A DNA stretch of 64,000 bases from Azophilus sp965215035. GTDB lineage: Bacteria > Pseudomonadota > Gammaproteobacteria > Pseudomonadales > Azotimanducaceae. The stretch covers positions 3,286,001 through 3,350,000 of the forward strand of contig OZ244040.1 of assembly GCA_965215035.1 (NCBI GenBank). The letters run 5' to 3'. This document shows, in pieces, positions 61,322 to 64,000 of the stretch. The notes below the pieces were generated by a model. The model was given only the letters and a program-made list of their open reading frames with translations. It did no database searches and was not told the origin of the DNA. Both the position numbers and the translations under genes were made by a program. How positions within the stretch are numbered: position 1 is the first letter of the stretch; every line of letters begins with the position of its first letter.

Positions 61322-61870
61322 TTCGGGCTCCTCGCCCAGCCAGAAGATCGACACGACCCACCAACGCGAGCCGTCGTGCATGAGTTGAATGGAATTGATG
61401 CCGCGCGCGAAAGGCTCCGGATCGCTCGCCAATCGCCGCGACTCATAGGTGCTGAACGCGTGCGCAATGCGGCCGTACACCTCGGTCACCCGATGGATCT
61501 CCACCTCGTGGAACCCGTTGGCCTCCAGCAAGTCGCCGACGTCATCGGCATACTCGTCGGGCGTAATCACCCTACGCCGGTAGGTCGACTCGCTCTCGGC
61601 GCGTCCCACTGGGCTCAGCGTGGCACCGGGTGCGAACAGCGCCAGGAAGCGGCCCCAGTCGCGCGCTATGCCCGCATCGCCGGAGATGACATCGTAGACA
61701 GCCGTAATGATCGCGTCGATGGACTCGACATCGGCGGGGGCGGCACCGGTTGGTTGGGCCGAGGAGGACTGCGGCAGCATCGCAGCGCTCGACGCGACCA
61801 GCACGGCCAGAGTGGTCGCCAGGGTTCGAGGGGAGGGTCGCCTGCGGTAGTGCGCGGAGGTCGTAGTCAT
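61259..61870 (-). CDS. Exported NTF2/SnoaL-like protein
   Basis: 203 residues from ATG 61870 (AAAGGA upstream). Signal peptide TLATTLAVLVASSAAML ending near SSAQP. The mature part is NTF2-like: SIDAIITAVYDVISGDAGIA, FLALFAPGATLSPVGRAESE, YRRRVITPDEYADDVGDLLE, RWWVVSIFWLGEEPEHPIPE. Likely periplasmic. The last 18 residues (IPEKYLPGGGELRTPTGC) have a diverged second copy just past the stop. No catalytic assignment possible. Confidence 0.8.
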   Translation of the reverse strand: MTTTSAHYRRRPSPRTLATTLAVLVASSAAMLPQSSSAQPTGAAPADVESIDAIITAVYDVISGDAGIARDWGRFLALFAPGATLSPVGRAESESTYRRRVITPDEYADDVGDLLEANGFHEVEIHRVTEVYGRIAHAFSTYESRRLASDPEPFARGINSIQLMHDGSRWWVVSIFWLGEEPEHPIPEKYLPGGGELRTPTGC

Positions 61871-61895
61871 GGGTCGTCCTTTGTAGGTTTGGGAA

Positions 61896-61991
61896 GGGAA
61901 TTGTAGAGATTCGTTGACGAACGACGACACGTAGTGGTTATGCGCCATGCGGGACTCAGCATATGGTGGTTCGTCAACTGTTCTACGTAAG
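61896..61991. repeat. Palindromic element, copy 3
   Basis: 96 bp, about 90 percent identical to 47526-47621. Here the inner arms are perfect: GTTGACGAAC and GTTCGTCAAC. Lies between the NTF2-like and VWA genes. Confidence 0.88.
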
Positions 61992-62090
61992 TATGTTTGG
62001 GAAGCAGGGTGTCGATGCAGGAAGTATTGAGCAAGATGGTCGTAGAAACCAGCGTGCCGGGAAAGCCGTCGGACAACCCCCGATTCGGCC

Positions 62091-63263
62091 CTACTTGGAC
62101 AGGGCGTTCATGCCTTCCTCAACGCCGCGAATGGTGAGGGGGTACATGCGGTCGTCGACCAGCTTGCGCGTCAGCCCCACCGAGGTGGAATACTCCCAGG
62201 TCTCCTGGGGCGTGGGGTTGATCCAGACGATGCGGTCATAGAGTTCGGTAAATCGGGCCATCCAGACCGCTCCCGGCTCTTCGTTCCAATGCTCGACACT
62301 GCCTCCGGCGTGGGTGATCTCGTAGGGCGCCATGGTGGCGTCCCCCACGAAAACGATCTTGTAGTCGTGGGCGTACTTGTTGAGTATCTCCCAAGTCGGA
62401 ATGCGTTCGGTCATGCGTCGGCGGTTGTCCTTCCACACGGATTCGTAGATGAAGTTGTGGAAGTAGAAGTTCTCCATGTGCCGGAACTCGGAGCGCGCCG
62501 CCGAGAACAGTTCCTCGCTGACCTTGACGTGGGTGTCCATCGACCCGCCAATGTCCAGGAACAGCAGCACCTTGACGGTGTTCTTGCGCTCTGGACGCAT
62601 CCTGATGTCGAGCAGGCCGCCGTTGTGCGCGGTGGAGCGAATGGTGCCGTCCATGTCCAGCTCCTCCTCCTTGCCGGTGCGCGCGAACTTGCGCAGCCGC
62701 CGCAGCGCCAGCTTGATGTTGCGCGTGCCAAGCTCCACCGAGTCGTCGAGATTCCTGTATTGCCGCTGGTCCCACACCTTCCTGGCCTTCTTCTTTTTGC
62801 CCTTGCCGAGCCCCCCCGGGCCGTCCCTGCCCGGCCGGTTCGGGTCGTCCCCCGCCTCGCCCTCGTCATCCCGCCGAGCCTGCTCGGCCGCCGCCCGTTC
62901 GGCCTCCTCCCGGGCTTCGCGGAAGGCGTCAATCAGCTTCTCGAGGCCCCCCAGCGAGTTGATCTTCCTCAGTTCCTCCGGGGTCAGCGACTTCTCGAAT
63001 TCCCGGCGCAGCCATTCGTCGGGAATGAGCGACTCCAGCATACCGTGCAGATCCTCCAGCCCCTTGAAATAGGCGCCAAAGGCCCGGTCGAACTTGTCGT
63101 AGTTCTTCTCGTCCTTAACCAGGCAGGTGCGGGCCAGGAGATAGAATTGGTCTAGGTCGGCATAGACGATGCGGTGCTTCAGGGCGGCCAGCAGATCCAT
63201 GAGTTCCCTTATGGTGACGGGAACCTTGTACTTGCGCAGGGTGAGAAAGAGGTTAATCAGCAT
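62091..63263 (-). CDS. CoxE-like VWA-domain protein (MoxR partner)
   Basis: 390 residues. N-terminal MLINLFLTLRKYKVPVTIRE and the Glu/Arg-rich linker (EAREEAERAAAEQARRDDEG ... GKGKKKKARKVW) precede a VWA domain with MIDAS motif FLDIGGSMDTHVKVSEELFS, in which Gly replaces the usual Ser at one position (DIGGS for DxSGS). Further VFVGDATMAPYEI and IVWINPTPQETW. Together with the MoxR ATPase encoded upstream it forms a chaperone-like pair that remodels or inserts metal into partner proteins; the client is not in the window. Confidence 0.88.
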   Translation of the reverse strand: MLINLFLTLRKYKVPVTIRELMDLLAALKHRIVYADLDQFYLLARTCLVKDEKNYDKFDRAFGAYFKGLEDLHGMLESLIPDEWLRREFEKSLTPEELRKINSLGGLEKLIDAFREAREEAERAAAEQARRDDEGEAGDDPNRPGRDGPGGLGKGKKKKARKVWDQRQYRNLDDSVELGTRNIKLALRRLRKFARTGKEEELDMDGTIRSTAHNGGLLDIRMRPERKNTVKVLLFLDIGGSMDTHVKVSEELFSAARSEFRHMENFYFHNFIYESVWKDNRRRMTERIPTWEILNKYAHDYKIVFVGDATMAPYEITHAGGSVEHWNEEPGAVWMARFTELYDRIVWINPTPQETWEYSTSVGLTRKLVDDRMYPLTIRGVEEGMNALSK

Positions 63264-63305
63264 GTCGCTTAGCGGCGCTTACCTAGGCCCATGCGCGGTC
63301 GCCGC

Positions 63306-63486
63306 GCGGAATAGTGGCCCGCGTGCAACGGCCATGGGCAGACCCGTGACAACCGAAAGCACGACTATTCCCAAAATGCGGAGTAGTGGCCTGCAGGCAA
63401 CGGCCGTGGGCAGTCGCCTGGCGGTGACAGTCGATGGTTCCGAACCATCGGCGTAGTAGCGGCCCGCAAGCAACGGCCGCGGGCAG
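63306..63486. repeat. Three diverged 36-bp repeats with palindromes between VWA and MoxR genes
   Basis: Related units (AGTGGCC-GC-GCAACGGCC-GGGCAG) at 63306-63341, 63378-63413 and 63451-63486, period 72-73. Between units 2 and 3 lies a perfect palindrome CGATGGTTC-C-GAACCATCG (63432-63450), and GGGCA ... TGCCC (63482-63498) follows unit 3. The whole gap 63264-63573 holds no gene. Confidence 0.75.
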
Positions 63487-63573
63487 GGTACTTTGCCCGG
63501 CACCGAGGGCCCTGGCCAACAGGGGGCGCAGCGGGCCCCCGTGCAACGCATGCTGTGCAGGCAGCGGCACCGG

Positions 63574-63999
63574 TCACCCCCTTGAATCCCTCCGATTCAT
63601 GAACGCCAGGCGTTCCAACAGGTGCACATCCTGCTCGTTTTTGACCAGGGCACCGTACAGCGGCGGAATCGCCTTGCTGGGGTCGCGGTTGGTCAGAATC
63701 TCGTCCGGAATGTCATCCGACAGCAGGAGCTTCAGCCAGTCGATGAGTTCCGAGGTGGAAGGCTTCTTCTTGAGGCCGGGCACCTTGCGGACATCGAAAA
63801 AGATCTCCATGGCCTCCTTGACCAGTTCTCCCTTGATCTCCGGGAAGTGCACCTCGATGATCTCGTGCATCGTCGCACGATCTGGAAAGTTGATGTAGTG
63901 GAAGAAACAGCGGCGCAGGAAGGCATCCGGCAGTTCCTTCTCGTTGTTGGAAGTGATAACCACGATGGGGCGCCGTTTCGCAACGACCGTCTCCGATAG
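63574..63999 (-). CDS. MoxR-family AAA ATPase, C-terminal part (5' end outside window)
   Basis: The frame is open at the right edge. PIVVITSNNEKELPDAFLRR and CFFHYINFPD are the sensor-1/arginine-finger region of MoxR ATPases; EIFFDVRKVPGLKKKPSTSE and IDWLKLL form the lid with sensor 2. It ends ...HLLERLAFMNRRDSRG. The Walker motifs must lie outside the window. Together with the CoxE-type VWA protein 300 bp downstream it is the standard MoxR-VWA pair. Confidence 0.93.
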   Translation of the reverse strand, partial: LSETVVAKRRPIVVITSNNEKELPDAFLRRCFFHYINFPDRATMHEIIEVHFPEIKGELVKEAMEIFFDVRKVPGLKKKPSTSELIDWLKLLLSDDIPDEILTNRDPSKAIPPLYGALVKNEQDVHLLERLAFMNRRDSRG

Positions 64000-64000
64000 C

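Noticed and set aside
63306..63486. CRISPR array
   Set aside because: Only three diverged units, internal palindromes in the intervals, and no cas genes; better described as REP-like repeats.

Overview
The window looks like a piece of a GC-rich gammaproteobacterial chromosome, probably from an uncultured marine or host-associated lineage. The best evidence is the block at 51.7-59.8 kb, which keeps the gammaproteobacterial order ndk-rlmN-pilW-rodZ-hisS-yfgM-bamB-der, except that ispG is missing between rodZ and hisS. QueF of the long type, a short 4.5S-type SRP RNA and PEP carboxylase fit the same assignment. The lifestyle is inference.

Layout. 0-7.9 kb: 3' part of ppc, an HSL-type esterase, a BrnT/BrnA toxin-antitoxin pair, a PYROXD2/CrtI-like FAD oxidoreductase divergent from an SCP2-PhyH fusion, then small orphan genes and a lipoprotein. 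8.0-13.1 kb: an accessory patch with decayed toxin-antitoxin genes (PIN/excisionase-type antitoxin, HigBA, AbiE), an AAA ATPase and an intact HipBA, next to tRNA-Ser(GGA). 14-20.3 kb: CaiB-type CoA-transferase, LLM oxidoreductase, a SprT-like metalloprotease and a large helicase combining a ParE/RelE-like N-terminus, a UvrD-type motor and ankyrin-like sequence. 20.6-27.6 kb: an NTF2-like protein, an IS630 transposase remnant and three consecutive dynamin-like GTPase genes. 28-29.6 kb: QmcA/NfeD membrane pair.

29.7-41.8 kb is an alginate-use locus: SDR reductase, PL17 and PL6 lyases, FadR-type GntR regulator and TonB-dependent receptor on the minus strand, divergent from a DctPQM TRAP transporter. 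The receptor would import oligo-alginate, PL6 and PL17 would cut it to the unsaturated uronate, the SDR would reduce that sugar acid, and the TRAP system would carry acid products across the inner membrane. 41.9-51.3 kb holds a fibronectin-III protein, the SRP RNA gene, queF, an AGCS symporter coupled to a penicillin-acylase-family lipoprotein, a secreted repeat protein, endonuclease V, a cupin and a broken methyltransferase gene. After the housekeeping block come a probable selenoprotein of the peroxiredoxin/thioredoxin fold (in-frame TGA at the expected redox cysteine, hairpin just downstream), a membrane protein, a secreted NTF2-like protein and a CoxE-type VWA protein with its MoxR ATPase running off the end.

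The intergenic DNA is unusual: three copies of a 96-100 bp palindromic element, two clusters of a GTGGGTGTCCC motif, a 32-bp sequence shared by an AT-rich patch and the bamB leader, and several short duplications of gene 3' ends or internal segments.
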